This document shows, in pieces, positions 48,281 to 60,640 of a DNA stretch of 64,000 nt. How positions within the stretch are numbered: the first letter of the stretch is position 1; every line of letters begins with the position of its first letter. Under the pieces are notes generated by a model. The model worked only from the letters and a program-made list of their open reading frames with translations. It ran no database searches and was not told where the DNA came from. Both the position numbers and the translations under genes were made by a program. The DNA comes from Anas platyrhynchos (lineage: Eukaryota > Chordata > Aves > Anseriformes > Anatidae): the NCBI RefSeq assembly GCF_047663525.1, contig NC_092604.1, positions 13,971,001 through 14,035,000 on the forward strand. The letters run 5' to 3'.

Positions 48281-49399
48281 TAAGAACACTCCGTGCGTCC
48301 CGCCGGCCTGGCCCGGCTCAGCTCGGCCCGGCCCGGCTTGGCAGGGCCCGGCTCTGCCCCGCGGTGCCCGCCGGCGGCGAGCGAAGCCCTGGCAGCGTGG
48401 CCCGGCCCGCCTCGGAGGCACGCTGCGAGACTCGGAGCGTGTTTCTGAGCGGGCCGCCTTTGGCAGCTTCCCACCGCGACCGTGCGAACGCCCAGAGCCC
48501 CTCAGGGACGGGGGGCAGCGCCCGTGCCGCGGGCCCGGGGCTGCTGTGGGTGGCGGCCCCGGCTAGCGGGGACCCTGGCGCCGAGGCGGAGCGGCCGCCT
48601 GGAAATTAACGTTGCAGCGAGCGGCGCTCAACGAGCGTTGAGCCAAAATGTCCTTCCGAAGGGGGAGCTGCCCGCCGCGGGCTTCGCAGCGCTTGGACCC
48701 GTTGCGGTCCGGGGTCCTGCGGTGCCGTCGGAGGGGGGCGGCGGCGGCTCGGCTCGGCGCGGGGCGGCCCGGCCCGGCCCGGCCCGCCGGAGCTGTCGCC
48801 ACCTGGGCTGCGGAGGCACCGCAGGGCCCGTCCGCCCGGGGTCGAGCCCCGTCTCGCCGGCGCCCCGGAGCTGCGCGGGGCCAGCCCCGGCGGCCGGCCC
48901 GCGGTTAGTGCCGGCCGCGCCCGGCGCCGCGCAGGGAGCCCGGCGGCGCGGCGCCCCGAGCGGGCGGTGAGCGCCGGGGTCCCCGCGCGGGGCTCGTCGG
49001 GGCCGTCGGGGCGCACCCGTCGGGGCGGGACCGGGCGCGGGGCGCCCGTCGCCGGCTGCCGAGCCGCTGTCTGGGCGCGGAGGGCACGCGGGCGGCCGTG
49101 CCCGCGGGTCCTGGCCGCAGGGTCTGGCGCCGGCCGAGCCTCCACGGCAGAGCGAGCGCGGCGCTGACTCTTTCCTCCCGCGGCCGGGCGCTCGCCGCGC
49201 TTTATTTTATTTACACTTTATCCCCCAAATGTCAGGCTTTGTCGGGAAAGCGGCCCCCCGCCGCGCCGTGTCCTTGTGCGGAGACAGAGCTCCGGCCCTG
49301 CGTGGCGTTTGTCCTCTCCTGCAGAAGCCCACTTCATGCTTGTCACCGAAATTGAGGATCCTTTTTGTGCCGGGAGGGGGGCGAACATGGGCACTTCAA

Positions 49400-49690
49400 T
49401 CACTAGGACATAATATGGCTCTGCTAGAAGTCTGGCAACAAACAAAGAACAACAACTATTGGTTTGCATCAACTTTTGTCAGGCATTCAGCAGGCTTCCA
49501 GAAAGGCCTGAAGTGGCTTAGTGGCAACAATGTGCATTTCATAGCTACAGCATGAAAATCCATCTCCATGGAAACTGGTAGTAAATGCTAACATGACATG
49601 CTGAGTATAAATATTGTTAAGGTTATAACTCTTGTATAAATGGCCTAGATAAATGTCCCCCTGTTTAGGAATTACAACAAAACGTGTTAT
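49400..49690. promoter_or_regulatory. Candidate conserved noncoding element in proximal intron 2
   Basis: Non-repetitive stretch about 1.2 kb after exon 2 with dense factor-type words: AACAAAG (49441-49447), ACAACAACTATTGG, TTTGCAT and repeated TATAAAT. Composition changes sharply from the CpG island before it. Such islets beside developmental genes are often conserved enhancers; conservation cannot be measured here. Confidence 0.35.
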
Positions 49691-50148
49691 TTCATACTGC
49701 AGCCCTTACCAGCAAGCTATTAAAGAATCTTCCACAGTCCTGGGTACTTCACATGAAAGTAGACCCGAGTTTGCCTCAGCTAGTTTGCTGCAGTCCTGCC
49801 CTTGTGGGGACTGAGATTTTAATGATATTTGTATTTTCTCTTGCTTGTATTTGGGAAGAACCTTCACATACTTTGTCTTTTACTTCTACACAAAATGAAA
49901 TACAGCTGACTAGCTAGAGCGGTAGGTCGATGAAAAAGTTTTGCCAGTGTAGGTAGTATTACCTTTGATATTTTTGTTAATTAAGAAAGAATTTAAAATA
50001 GCGTTTAGGCTACCTAGAAAAGCATTATTTGGCAATGTAATTATTTATGTTTATTATAAACAAATGTACCACTTTGGTCCTATCTTTAGTTTATGTAAAA
50101 TAAAGGAGATTATTTTGTGAGTTAAAAAGCAAGATAATAGAGTACTGC

Positions 50149-50153
<5 letters not shown>

Positions 50154-50181
<28 letters not shown>
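50154..50181 (+). repeat. A(28) homopolymer
   Basis: Twenty-eight uninterrupted A in intron 2. An AATAAA-containing word (AAAATAAAGG) occurs about 55 bases before it, so a decayed retroposed tail is possible, but no source gene is recognised. Confidence 0.9.
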
Positions 50182-50184
<3 letters not shown>

Positions 50185-51363
50185 ACTGACTGAAAATAGA
50201 AATGTAACTGGTTCAGAAATTTCCATATTATCAAAAGTGTCCCATTGTATAGGGGGAAATGGGGTAACCAGGCTGACGAGCAATAAAAAGATATCAACAT
50301 GTTAGCCTTTGTTGAATCCCAGCACCTAGTGTGACATTACATGATAGCCTGCTGTGTGTGCCCCTAAGGACTGACAGCAGAAGTTGCTCATGGAAAGGGG
50401 AGGGGAGACATGGTAAATCAAAATTTGTTTTCTCTGAAATTTTATTAGCCCAAAAGAGCAAACGTGAAACTATGCTGAAACTGTTTGCATGCTTTCCCTG
50501 TCTGTAATGTTTTAGGCTTAGAGAAACATTCTTTTATGATAGCTAAAGTATAGAAATATCTATAAAGACATGAAAACTATTTTCACGGGCTGTACGATGC
50601 AGATGATCAGTTTTATCGGTAAGAGTGTGGAGGGAGGAGTGAAGCGGGGAGCAAATCGTGCAAGTCATCTCCAGCATGCTAGTACAACCGTCATCCAAGA
50701 CTGTAGCGTACCATGATGTATAACACCTATGTGCTAGGCAAATGTGCTTTGGAGTGCAGAGGTGAAACAGTACCAGTACAGAAGAAGACAATATCAGTAA
50801 AATCAGGTGCTTTCTGTTATCCTGAATCCTATTTACAGATCTCTAGAAAATAAAATAAGAGGGAGAATAAAGATTACTTAAATATCTTAGTTACTGAAAT
50901 TAGCTTTAAATAGATTTTTCTGTATGTAGTAATGTAATTTAAAGGTCAGATTTCTCCAGAACTCCCAGGACTATAATCAAGTGCTGTGTGTATATCTTTG
51001 GAAAACTGATGTCTCGTCTTTCTAATGAAAGCAAGCTTCTGATGGGTCAGATATCAGACCTTAAACCTTTCACTGGGTCAGGAATGATTACTGCCCATCC
51101 TTGGATGAGGGCATTTCACATTAGGGGGGGAGGGTAAAAACATTTTTTTTTCCCTAATAAAAATGCTGGCTATTTGAAGCTACCCCTATGCTTGGAATGT
51201 TAGAATAAATCCTGGGGGAGGTGGATTAGTGGCCCAAGCATGGTTTGAAGTAGTCAGAGGTGCCTGATAAATGTAATTTATTACAAAAATATCTGGTTTA
51301 TCGTGGGACCAGTCTCTACGCTATGCATGAATTTTACACTCCTCTTACAGAATGCAATTCAAC

Positions 51364-51379
51364 TTTTTTTTTTTTTTTT
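51364..51379 (+). repeat. T(16) homopolymer
   Basis: Uninterrupted T run in intron 2. Confidence 0.88.
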
Positions 51380-51827
51380 CATGAGTACATACTGATCTTT
51401 TGATTTTACATGAAGTATTTATTTTGCTGAGATGTAATATTTTGAGGGTCACTGTACATTTGATTGCAAGGCTTTTAAGGAAAAATACAGAGCAGTACAA
51501 TGGCACCAGGAAAGCTGACTTTTTGCAAGCCTGCATCAAACAGAATCAAACAGAATCTCTTTGATTTTAATGAGAGCTTTGCCAAATTGCAGTATTGTTG
51601 CACATTTGGAACCTCACACTTGCACTTTTTTTTCTAAAAAAGAAGTTTTCTTTCTGATAAACTGAAGCCTTCAGAGTGAATGTTTCTCAAAAATAGGTGT
51701 TTGGCAGTAATTATTTTCAGGTTATTTGCTTAAATTAATTTATTTATTGTATCTCTCATAACACTGCTTCATGCTACAAGGCATTAGTAATTAGAAATAT
51801 TACATATATTTTTCATTTTCATTTCTG

Positions 51828-51862
51828 TTTTTTTTTTTTTTTGGTGTGTGTGCGTGTGTGTG
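51828..51862 (+). repeat. T run followed by (GT)n microsatellite
   Basis: About 15 T followed by nine GT units with one GC interruption. Confidence 0.88.
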
Positions 51863-53922
51863 ATTATGCTTTTCTGCTTTTTTTTGTCTTACTACTGAGT
51901 GTTACATAATGATTTGCTCTAGTTATTGATGATATTTAAAAATATAAATTACATGAATAATAATTACTTCAGATTACATTTTTACGTATGTAAGTAATAA
52001 ATACAATTTCTAGAAAGTTCCGTATTTTTCTACCATTGAAAATAAAGGCTGTGGAGGGGGTCATTTGTTCAAGGAATAGGGTAACAATCACAATTCATAT
52101 TTCATAATTTTTCATCTATGCATTTTAAGTTTTGTCCAGGGTAAGAAAGAGAAATATTTAGATTTTTGTTAGATTCTTCAAGATGTGTCAGGCATTGTTT
52201 TAGCGTCATTGTTGGATGCTATTAATAAAAGTACTTTCCATGTATTTCTGGTACATATTGATACTGTTCTTCATCTTTCGGTCCTTTCTTGCCTGTGACT
52301 CTACTTTTTATGTAAAATCATCATGGAGCAGCATGTACCTAACAGAAAGGAAACAAAATGCTGTGGAACTTCTTTGCTGTGTGTAAATGTTAATCTCTCT
52401 AGATTCTGGAAATTCTATCACGAGTGTAATACTGAGACTTATGTTTCCCAGTTCTTTTGCATTTTATATTCAAAATATAAAAGCTTCCTATTAGTAAATG
52501 TCTCTAATTTTCATGAATGTTATTTTTCTTCCAGAGAGAGAGAGTGAGCATTTCTGTCATGAGAGCAGGCTGTGGAATGTAGGCAGAATTCGTGGTACAA
52601 GAGGTGACTTGAGCTCTCAGATTCTGCTACACGCAGAATGGGTAATACTGTTTACTAACAGGAAGATTTTATTTGTTTTCAGTTTTACATATTTTTTAAA
52701 CCGAGGAACACCAGATTTATTGTTATGTTCATCAGTACAATTGTTTGTCATCTGAATTCGGTAAAATTTTGCAGAGCAGTGGTGTCCCAGTCCACTCCAT
52801 TTGCCTCTTGTATTAGACTGTCTCTAGTCCTTGTGAATGTGTCATTAGGAAATAGCATAAAACTGATTGAAACTTAGCGATGAGGAGTAGCACGAGCACA
52901 TACCCAGGACATAGAGTAATGATTAAAGTTATGTCATCCACTAAAAATGCTTTTAAAAGTGTCTGAAATACTCTGGCATTTTTTTTTTCTGAAAAACCAA
53001 ATGTTCCTGCATTATCAGACGTATCAGCCCAATTAAAATGTCTTTGTAAGATCAGACTTTACTAGCACCTCAAAACAATTCCAAAAGCAGGAGTGTTACA
53101 GAAATATAACTTATTTCTGCAGATAACATCAGCAGAATAGCCAGAGATTGGGCAGAACCCCCTCAAGACCCCCTGTGTCAGCAGGAATTCATCTCCTTGC
53201 AGCACGTAGAAGAGGTTGCAGAGGAGATAACTGCACAAGTTTTGAAATGGCACTGGACCAACAGAGCCAGCAAAGAGAACGGAGTTTGGTTAGAAGTTTG
53301 AATAAATAGTAGCAGAGATATGGAGTGGAATATGTTTTAAGAATTTGGGGATATATTTTGGTTTCCTTCAACAATCATGGTAAACTTACTGGACAAAATA
53401 ATTACAACAGTTATACATAAATTGTACTTATCCATGGTAGAAAATGATAGGGAAGAACTTTTTGCAACATAGGCAATATGCAATTAGATTAATAAGAGGA
53501 TAATTTATATTATCTAACTTCCATCCTTAGAAGAAATAATAAACGTGATACACACTGTGAAAATTTCTTCACTAAAATATATAATAAACAGGAGTATTTT
53601 GTATTCTGCTAAGAAATCACATCTATTATTTGTTGGCCTAACATTATAAGCTAGTTCAAAGGCATACATTACACCTTTTCAACTATTAGTAATATATCAT
53701 GATGAAATGTCTGGATTATAATGTATTTTCTTAGATCAATTACGTTATTAGTGTACTTCACTTCTAAATGTATATCTTCCTTGCCTCTGTTGTGGAGCAG
53801 CCTATAAAGCATGATATGTCTTAAAGCACTTACTGCTCTTGTGATCTTTAAAAGTTGGGGCATATTTAATAACAGTTAGAGTCTGCTTAAATTAGTCAGA
53901 TAGTTCGAAGAAATTTTCAGGG

Positions 53923-53939
53923 AAAAAAAAAAAAAAAAA
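53923..53939 (+). repeat. A(17) homopolymer
   Basis: Uninterrupted A run in intron 2. Confidence 0.88.
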
Positions 53940-54356
53940 GAGTATTTTTTCATAATGTATCTGTTAGTTTTATTTTTCATTCCAGACAAAATCCACAAAA
54001 CTCAAATATATACTAAATCTGTTTTTCTTCCCTACTGTTCTTGAAACAAGAATTGATTTCATTTTGTTTAATATCTCCTTCTACTGGAATGAAGAATGCA
54101 GCAGATAAAGTAAATTATTAGTCATGAGCCTGAGTTCCCTACATACTCACAGTACAAGTCAGTGGGAGATTAGAGTGCACAAGAAAAGAGGATGGGGCCT
54201 TCAGTGGGTATAATGAAATACATACTTAAAAACAAACATGCTTGCTGTCCTGCATTGTGAAATGAGTGTGTACACACAGTTAGGCGCAGAGACATGCACA
54301 CACACACCTCCCACCCCAGTACCCATACACAAAGAAGCTCATAGACTTCTGCTGAC

Positions 54357-54454
54357 ATGCTCAGTGGGGTAATTTTGGGGGGAAGACAGGATTAGTAAAA
54401 TACTTATGCTCAGTGGGGTAACTTGAGGGGGAAGAGAGGATTAGTAAAATACTT
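54357..54454 (+). repeat. 49-bp tandem duplication
   Basis: Unit one (54357-54405) and unit two (54406-54454) both start ATGCTCAGTGGGGTAA and end GGATTAGTAAAATACTT. I count four mismatches over 49 aligned bases and no gap. Confidence 0.93.
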
Positions 54455-54715
54455 CATTTTTCTTATCATTGTTAGGCTGAAGAGCCGACGAGTACATTTT
54501 ATGTTTGGTTTACACAATACTTTTTGGGCTGTTGGTTCTTGTGTCAGTTTTGGAAGAATGTGGTGTGTAAATGTTATAGTAATATTTCAAGATTTCACAA
54601 ATTGCATAATGTTCAGATTCACAAAAATACTGAATTTTAAACCCCAGCAAAATGGAAAAGAATGTTACAGTATTTTTTAAAAAGGGTGTTTCAGGTCAAA
54701 AGACATACTTGCAGG

Positions 54716-54771
54716 AAAAAAAAAACAACCAGACAAACAAACAACAAAAACAAACAAACAAACAAACAAAA
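54716..54771 (+). repeat. (AAAC)n microsatellite
   Basis: A-run followed by interrupted CAAA units. A similar (AAAC)n tract is at 63265-63313 and a short one at 32282-32299. Confidence 0.9.
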
Positions 54772-55137
54772 GCAGGGCTAAAGCCTTCTTTTTGTCTGCA
54801 TTATTTTTTCTTGTATGATAAGTCACGTTATTGCTCAAGTAAGGTAAGAAAGCAAGCAAGTAAATAAATAAAATTGTGAAGTGAATTGTACAGTAATCTC
54901 CAGTAAAGGTAAACAAGCCATGTATTACTCTTGGATGGTTTAGTGTGGTGGAAAGATTTTTTTTTGGCATGATTTGGGGATGATTGCATTACTCAGGAGG
55001 CAAAGATTGACTCATGATGAAATGACAGTGTCTTGTTCATTACAAAATATAAAAACTCCACATTAGTTCTGAAACAAAGAATAAGGTTAGATGTATGTAA
55101 CAGTGCCATGTGAACCTTGACAGCTGAGCCACTGGCA

Positions 55138-55186
55138 GCCAAATTCTGAAATTAGAGGAGTTACAATGGATTTACATGAGTGCAAT
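55138..55186 (+). repeat. Possible ancient amniote repeat fragment
   Basis: GCCAAATTCTGAAATTAG, AGGAGTTACAATGGATTTAC and GAGTGCAATTAAG resemble the minus-strand form of old reptile/bird interspersed repeats built on CAGAATTTGGC and GTAAATC..GGAGTAAC phrases. The family is not named with confidence. Confidence 0.4.
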
Positions 55187-55798
55187 TAAGAACACAAATT
55201 TCCTTTCTTTAACTGAATTGGATAAATATATCAAGTGAGCAGGGAAAGAGTATTCAATATACACCTTGCAGACCTACGTAATTGTGGTATGCTGTATCTA
55301 ACGCTGTTACTTAAAACAGATTTTAGCTTAATAAAAATGTTAGATTTATTTATTTATTTTAGAAAACAGAAGTGTTTTCTGAATTAAGACACTGTAAACA
55401 TGTAACAGGGAGGTAAGATTATTTTGCGGAGAACTTTAACAGCACTGGTAATGTTTAGGGATAGAGACACTACTTCCACTAGTAACTAAGTTAAAAAAAA
55501 ATCACATGAACAAATTCATATCTAATGTAAAATAAATCCTGAAAGTAAAGTTAGACTTCTGAATTCAAGAATATAGAGCATGAAAGAAAAAAAAAGAAAA
55601 AAAAAAATCAGGTAGAACAAGCTGACCTTTGGTTTTAAATATAATGTTCTTTGGAGTTTATAACATGCATGCTAAAATAGATCCAAATATCTGAGTCTTG
55701 CTTGCCATGTTCAGCAAAAGTATTCGCCATTTCTAGATGCTTCTTTAAATTCAAAATAAAATGATAAAATTGAGGCAGATTTTTTTAATTTATTTTTT

Positions 55799-55818
55799 TA
55801 TTATTATTATTATTATTA
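55799..55818 (+). repeat. (TTA)n microsatellite
   Basis: Six to seven TTA/ATT units following a T-rich stretch. Confidence 0.85.
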
Positions 55819-56861
55819 CTATACTTGCATTTTCTTTAAGTTCCTGAACTTGCTTTGGCTAGACTGATACTCCTCAGATGAAATTTTGTCTTGCTTTTGT
55901 TTTACCTTTTGGTATGCCTGCAATTGCTTTGAACATATGTTGACAAACTTGTCCAATTGCTCTGACTAAAGCAGTCACAGAGATCAGATCCAGCCACTGG
56001 CATCAGCGAGTTTTATAAAAAGTAAGGCAAATTATTGTGCTGAAGTGATGTGAGGAGCAGATGGGGATTTCTGTTTCCTGGAAGTGAGCAGTCAGTTGTC
56101 AAAACTGCAAAATAGGCTCTGATTCTTACCAAACAAATTACCAATAACAAATATTGTCTCCTTTTATACAAACAACACATACATAGACTATGTGTTGCCA
56201 TTGCCCTTTATTGGATATTGAATGCACCTTATAAGTAGAAAGCACCATGTGTGGCAAATTATGCCGTTTTAATAGAGATTATATAGGAGCTAACCCTTTA
56301 AGGTATCTTGTATGCAACATTAAGTATACACTGTCTTTAGAAGATAAAGTGTTCAGATCAGTATTACCAGAGGAACTCAGGATCTGTTACAACTTTTCAA
56401 GACTGAGATGGAAATCTACCAGCCCAGCTAAAACCTACCTGCATGTTTCTTATCGCGATGCTCAGACTGAACAGAGGAAATTTTACTCTCCTTTCAAAAA
56501 CTATTTGCCGTGGGCAACTGAACAAGGAGACATTTGCGAGATTGTATTACAGTAAAGGAATTGTTAATATGATTAATTCCAGTTTGTTATTTTGTTGGTT
56601 TTGAAAATTTACAGTGATCTTCATTATAGATACAGCAGAACTGATACAGCACAGTTTGATTAAATGCCCTTTAATATCACCACAGACAAGGAATAATGTA
56701 TTTCTTAGGAACTTTATAAGGGTTTATACTCCGGTGTTTCTGTAACAAGCCAACACATTTACAGAAGACACTTGTCATGGAGGTCATTTGCTTTGTTTCC
56801 AAAACATACTACATATTTAATTTAATATGCAAAAAAATTTTCCTTTGCAAATGTTGACATG

Positions 56862-57045
56862 AACTTGTGAACATGCAATTCCTATTGACTTCAATGAGAG
56901 CCATCCTTGCTCATCAAAGGATAGAATTTGGCTCTTGATTTTACTGCAATCAGTATATTATTTATAATGTACAAGCATGCACATGCACTCCCCCAGTAAG
57001 AGCTAATAGAATTTATGTGCACATGCTGAGGACCAAATCCTCCTG
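56862..57045 (+). repeat. Possible ancient amniote repeat fragments
   Basis: CTATTGACTTCAATGAGAG (near 56,882), AGGATAGAATTTGGCTC (near 56,918) and GAGGACCAAATCCTCCTGG (near 57,028) match phrases typical of old reptile/bird interspersed repeats (TTGACTTCAATGGGAG, AGAATTTGGCCC, GGACCAAATCCT). Their order suggests one diverged copy or two abutting ones. Confidence 0.5.
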
Positions 57046-57187
57046 GTAGCTGTTTGTTTTCATGTGTTTGTTCCTTAGTGTAACCTGAATCAGCATTCAC
57101 CGATTACAAACACAAAAAAACAGAACTAAAAAAAAGAATAGAGGCTTTTACATAATCGTCTACACCAATGCTATTTTTCACAGTTCT

Positions 57188-57250
57188 TACTACTACTACT
57201 ACTACTACTATTATTATTATTATTATTATCATCATCATCATCATTATCAT
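57188..57250 (+). repeat. Compound trinucleotide array (TAC)7(TAT)7(CAT)5TATCAT
   Basis: All blocks keep one 3-base register: seven TAC, seven TAT, five CAT, then TAT and CAT. One substitution in a unit followed by expansion of the variant explains the series. Confidence 0.95.
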
Positions 57251-58149
57251 AGGAAGCAAGAAAATCTGAATTTGCAGAAAAAAAAAATATTAATAATCTC
57301 CTAAAGCATTTATTAGAACCAGTGATTACTCATCGTTCCATCAGACTGACTCAAACATTGCTACTTCTTGCAGTAGTTTCTCTTCAAAATTTAGCACTAA
57401 TGCATTCCTTGTATATTAGAAAACATGTTTCTTACAGAATGTGCATGTGACACATGTGACTGCGAATAGTATTTGTTCTTCAGAGGTCAGGCTCGGCAGA
57501 GCTCTGGGCATCGCTGACTTCCACAACCAGAGCTTGGGTCACCAGGAGCTCTGCAGGACCAGACCCTTAGGCTGCCGCGTGATACGTGCCAAAACCCATT
57601 AGTGAGAAAGGTTACAATTGTCATTAACATCCATTCCACAGAACAGTTGTTTTCAACCTGTGTGATCCTATCCTTTGACATAATCAGTTTGCCTACAGCT
57701 AGCATTTTTCTATCACCTGATAGAGCCTACTCCTTTAACTTCCCCCTGGAAACAGCTTCTCTGATTCCTTATTTTCTGTCTTATGTCACAACTTTAATCC
57801 AGTTTCATGGGAGGGAGGGTGTTTGCTGAGGTTTCTTTTGATAATGCATGTGAAATGAGACAAGTATTTAATTCTGTATTGTACAGAACAGGCTTATTAG
57901 TAAATCAGAATAAAGCACAGTAGGAAACCAGGAAACTAAGTGACTCGCAAAACACACAAAAAAATGCAAAACAAAACACTGAAATGACCACAGAATAGGC
58001 AAGCTGCCTCCAGTTGGTAGAAGCTTTGGTGCAGTAGGGTACAGCTTTATGTGGTAGTCTGGTAGCTCCAGCACTACCCATAAATATTCAGGATTTTCTG
58101 CAGACATTTCTTTGTAGTTAATGATCAGTGTTAAGCAACCTCTACTGCA

Positions 58150-59520
58150 ACAGCTCTTCATTTATATATTTTAGCAGTGCTGTGCTCTCAGAACTGTGGT
58201 AGATCTTGGCCAGGAGCAGGACAACCTTCCTGTCTCTGTGAACCTTGTAGTGAGCTTTTAACGTGGTCAGGAGCCACAGAAGGGATGATTGCAGATGCTG
58301 CAGGGAGCTGTAGGAGGACATTGAGCTGGGAGGAGCGAGTGATGCCTCCAGATACCCATGGTCCCGCTGCTGCAGCACAGCCTGGAGCTGGCTGGGCTCA
58401 CAGCCTTGTTTTCACCTGATTTATTTCTTCCAGCAGCTGGGGATGTAGGCTACCCTAGTCCATCCTCCCTGTCAGTCAAATGATGTATTCAGGGTGCTGG
58501 AGCTGTGCTTGAGCTGCTCATGAACTGCATGTAGATCAAAAGCCCCCAGCTTGGCTTCTCCAGGCTGCGGCAGGGGAGCGGGAGCCGTGTGGGCACACAA
58601 GTTAGTGCACACTGTGCATTTGGGATGCGGTCACACATGCTGTCTGTTCAGAGGTGTCTGCATGGTCATTGGGATGTTTGTGTTTCTGACTCTCCGTGAA
58701 ATAAAAATGATCCTTCCTCCCCTCTGACCTGGATATTAATAATCATGGCTTGCCAACTGAATTTCCTCTCCATGAAGGTTTGTACAGGCAGGCTTGTTTC
58801 AGTACCTATCTGTTGCACTTTTGGAGAACAGTCCTCATGCTGCTGGAGCATGTAGCAGGCTGTGGCTCTCGCTGAGGTCAGCAGTGCATTCCTGATGTAG
58901 CTGTCACTGGCACATGAAGTGCTCCCTGCATGAGGCTGCTGATGCTGTCAGGTCATTGGCCCCCACAAGGGCCTGAGCTGGCAAATCCTCCCTCACAGGA
59001 CTCCTTAAGTAATAGCTTCTTAAGGAGCTAACTTCCCTGGCAGGCAGTGGCTTGCAGTATCATGTAAGTCCAGTCTACCTGACAGCAAGCATCTAGAGAG
59101 AGCTTGATGGAGCTGTTCACTGCAGTTTTTAGGAATGGGGCTCTTCATAGGCCAAAGCTGCCCCAAGAACCTTGTTTGACGTTGTGAGTTGTCCTCACAG
59201 TTGGATCTTGGCATGGGCTTCATCTGGCGATGGTGAAGGTTTTGCACATGGAGCATGACCCCATGGGTCAGCTTCCCCTCGTGCTAGAGCTGATGAAGAA
59301 AGTGTGATGGGGCCCTACATGAATGCTCATACCAGCAGTAAGGCTTTAGAAATCCATCCTTTTCCTTCACTAAATGGCTTGACAATGACAAGCTCCTATT
59401 CTTCACAACTCTGGTGGCTCTGTTGTCCTTCACAAGCTGCTTGTCTTCTCTGTGCTTATGTGCGCTGGGGAAATGGAAATGTAATAATTCTAGTGCTTCA
59501 GTCAGCTTCTGATTATTAAT
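58150..59520. other. GC-richer, CpG-poor intron segment of unknown origin
   Basis: A block of about 50% GC within AT-rich intron. On the minus strand it carries several open segments (58142-58378 and 59020-59256) with no recognisable domain. It could be a degraded retrotransposon or simply a compositional patch. I could not align it by eye to CR1 coding sequence. Confidence 0.3.
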
Positions 59521-59805
59521 GATTAGACTCCAGAATCATAAAGGAAGAAGATATAGAGAAAGAAACAGCAAAACCTGCCCCTGTGCAGAGCCAGTCTGTC
59601 CCAAGTCCCAGTGAATGAGTTTTGCATCCCACGCGTAGCTCTCTTGCAACTGTAGAAGAAAAAATTCCGAAGTGATTCTACTGATAGTAACTTTATGGCA
59701 CGTCAATATGTTTTTTGTTACATGCAAACAATCACAGAGACTCAGACACGGGAGAATACATGCCTTTCCGTGTTTTTAAATGGCTTTTTCTCGCTGTTAG
59801 GTTTT

Positions 59806-59820
59806 GGTGCTTTAAGCACC
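59806..59820. other. Perfect 7-bp inverted repeat at the edge of the intronic CpG island
   Basis: GGTGCTTTAAGCACC: arms GGTGCTT and AAGCACC around a single T. It lies just before the GC-rich rise. Confidence 0.6.
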
Positions 59821-59839
59821 AAGTACTAACAGAAGGTGG

Positions 59840-60640
59840 TCAAGGAAGACTCGGCGAAGGTCAGCGAACCAACGCCGTACGGAGCAAGCCCCCAGGCGGG
59901 CCGCAAGTAGAACTTGTGTTCGCAGCTGGGGAGGGAGCGGGGCAGGGGCTGCAGGACCTCTGCTGCCGCCAGCCCTGCGCCGGGGGGTGCGGGCCCCGCC
60001 GCGCTGCGCAGCGGGCACCGGGGGCGTGCTGCCCGGAGGCAGCGCCCGGCAGCACGCGAGGAGGCAGCGGGCCGCCCCGGCCGCCGTCGCGCCCTGCCGA
60101 GGGCCGCCGGTGCTGCGGGCGGCTGTCCCGCCGTCGGCGGCCGCGGGAGGGCCGCGGGGCTCGGGCTCGCCTCTCCGCGCGCCCCCATCCTCGGCGGGCG
60201 CCGGGCCTCGTCCCGCGGCTCGGAGGCGGCCCCGAGCCGAGCGGCGGCCCCGGCGGGGCGGGCGCGGGGAGCGCCGGGCGCCGCGCCCCGGCTGCGGCGG
60301 CTGCGGAGCGCGGGCTCCGCGGGGCCCGAGCGCGCTGCGGGGCCCGGCCGCGGGGTGCGGGGTGGAGGGCCGGGGCCGGGGCCGGGGCCGGCGCCGGGCC
60401 GGAGGCGCCGCCGCCCCCGCCGGGGCGCGGTGCTCCCCCGGCCGCGAAGGGAGCGGTCCCGCGCTCCCGCTGCCGCCGCGCCCGGCGGCGATGCCGCTCG
60501 CCCGAGGACCCAGAGCGGAGGCTTCGCAGCGCCTGGATGCTGGCTCGCTCCCGTTTACACGCGCTGCCGAGAACAACTGCGTACTTCGTTGCGTCTGTTC
60601 CCCCGATTTTCCCGAGCTGCGAGGTTGCTGTGCACACATT
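59840..60640. promoter_or_regulatory. Isolated CpG island inside LMX1B intron 2
   Basis: An abrupt CpG- and GC-rich segment, densest at 59,930-60,500, in otherwise AT-rich intron, about 11.6 kb after exon 2. It includes three GGGGCC units near 60,368-60,391 and many SP-type GC boxes. CpG content stays raised to about 60,800. No LIM, homeodomain or other known protein is encoded; frames are open on both strands. Possible readings are an alternative LMX1B promoter, an antisense or intronic noncoding RNA promoter, a GC-rich enhancer, or a decayed retrocopy of a CpG-island sequence. Confidence 0.7.
60368..60391 (+). repeat. Short GGGGCC array in the intron-2 CpG island
   Basis: GGCC followed by three GGGGCC units. 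This is the same unit as the intron 1 repeat. Confidence 0.9.

Noticed and set aside
56247..56555. A 102-codon plus-strand frame in intron 2 starting MCGKLCRFNRDYIG.
   Set aside because: Protein-like in composition but matches no family I know, lies inside the LMX1B intron and is not exon 3 (no LIM cysteine pattern).
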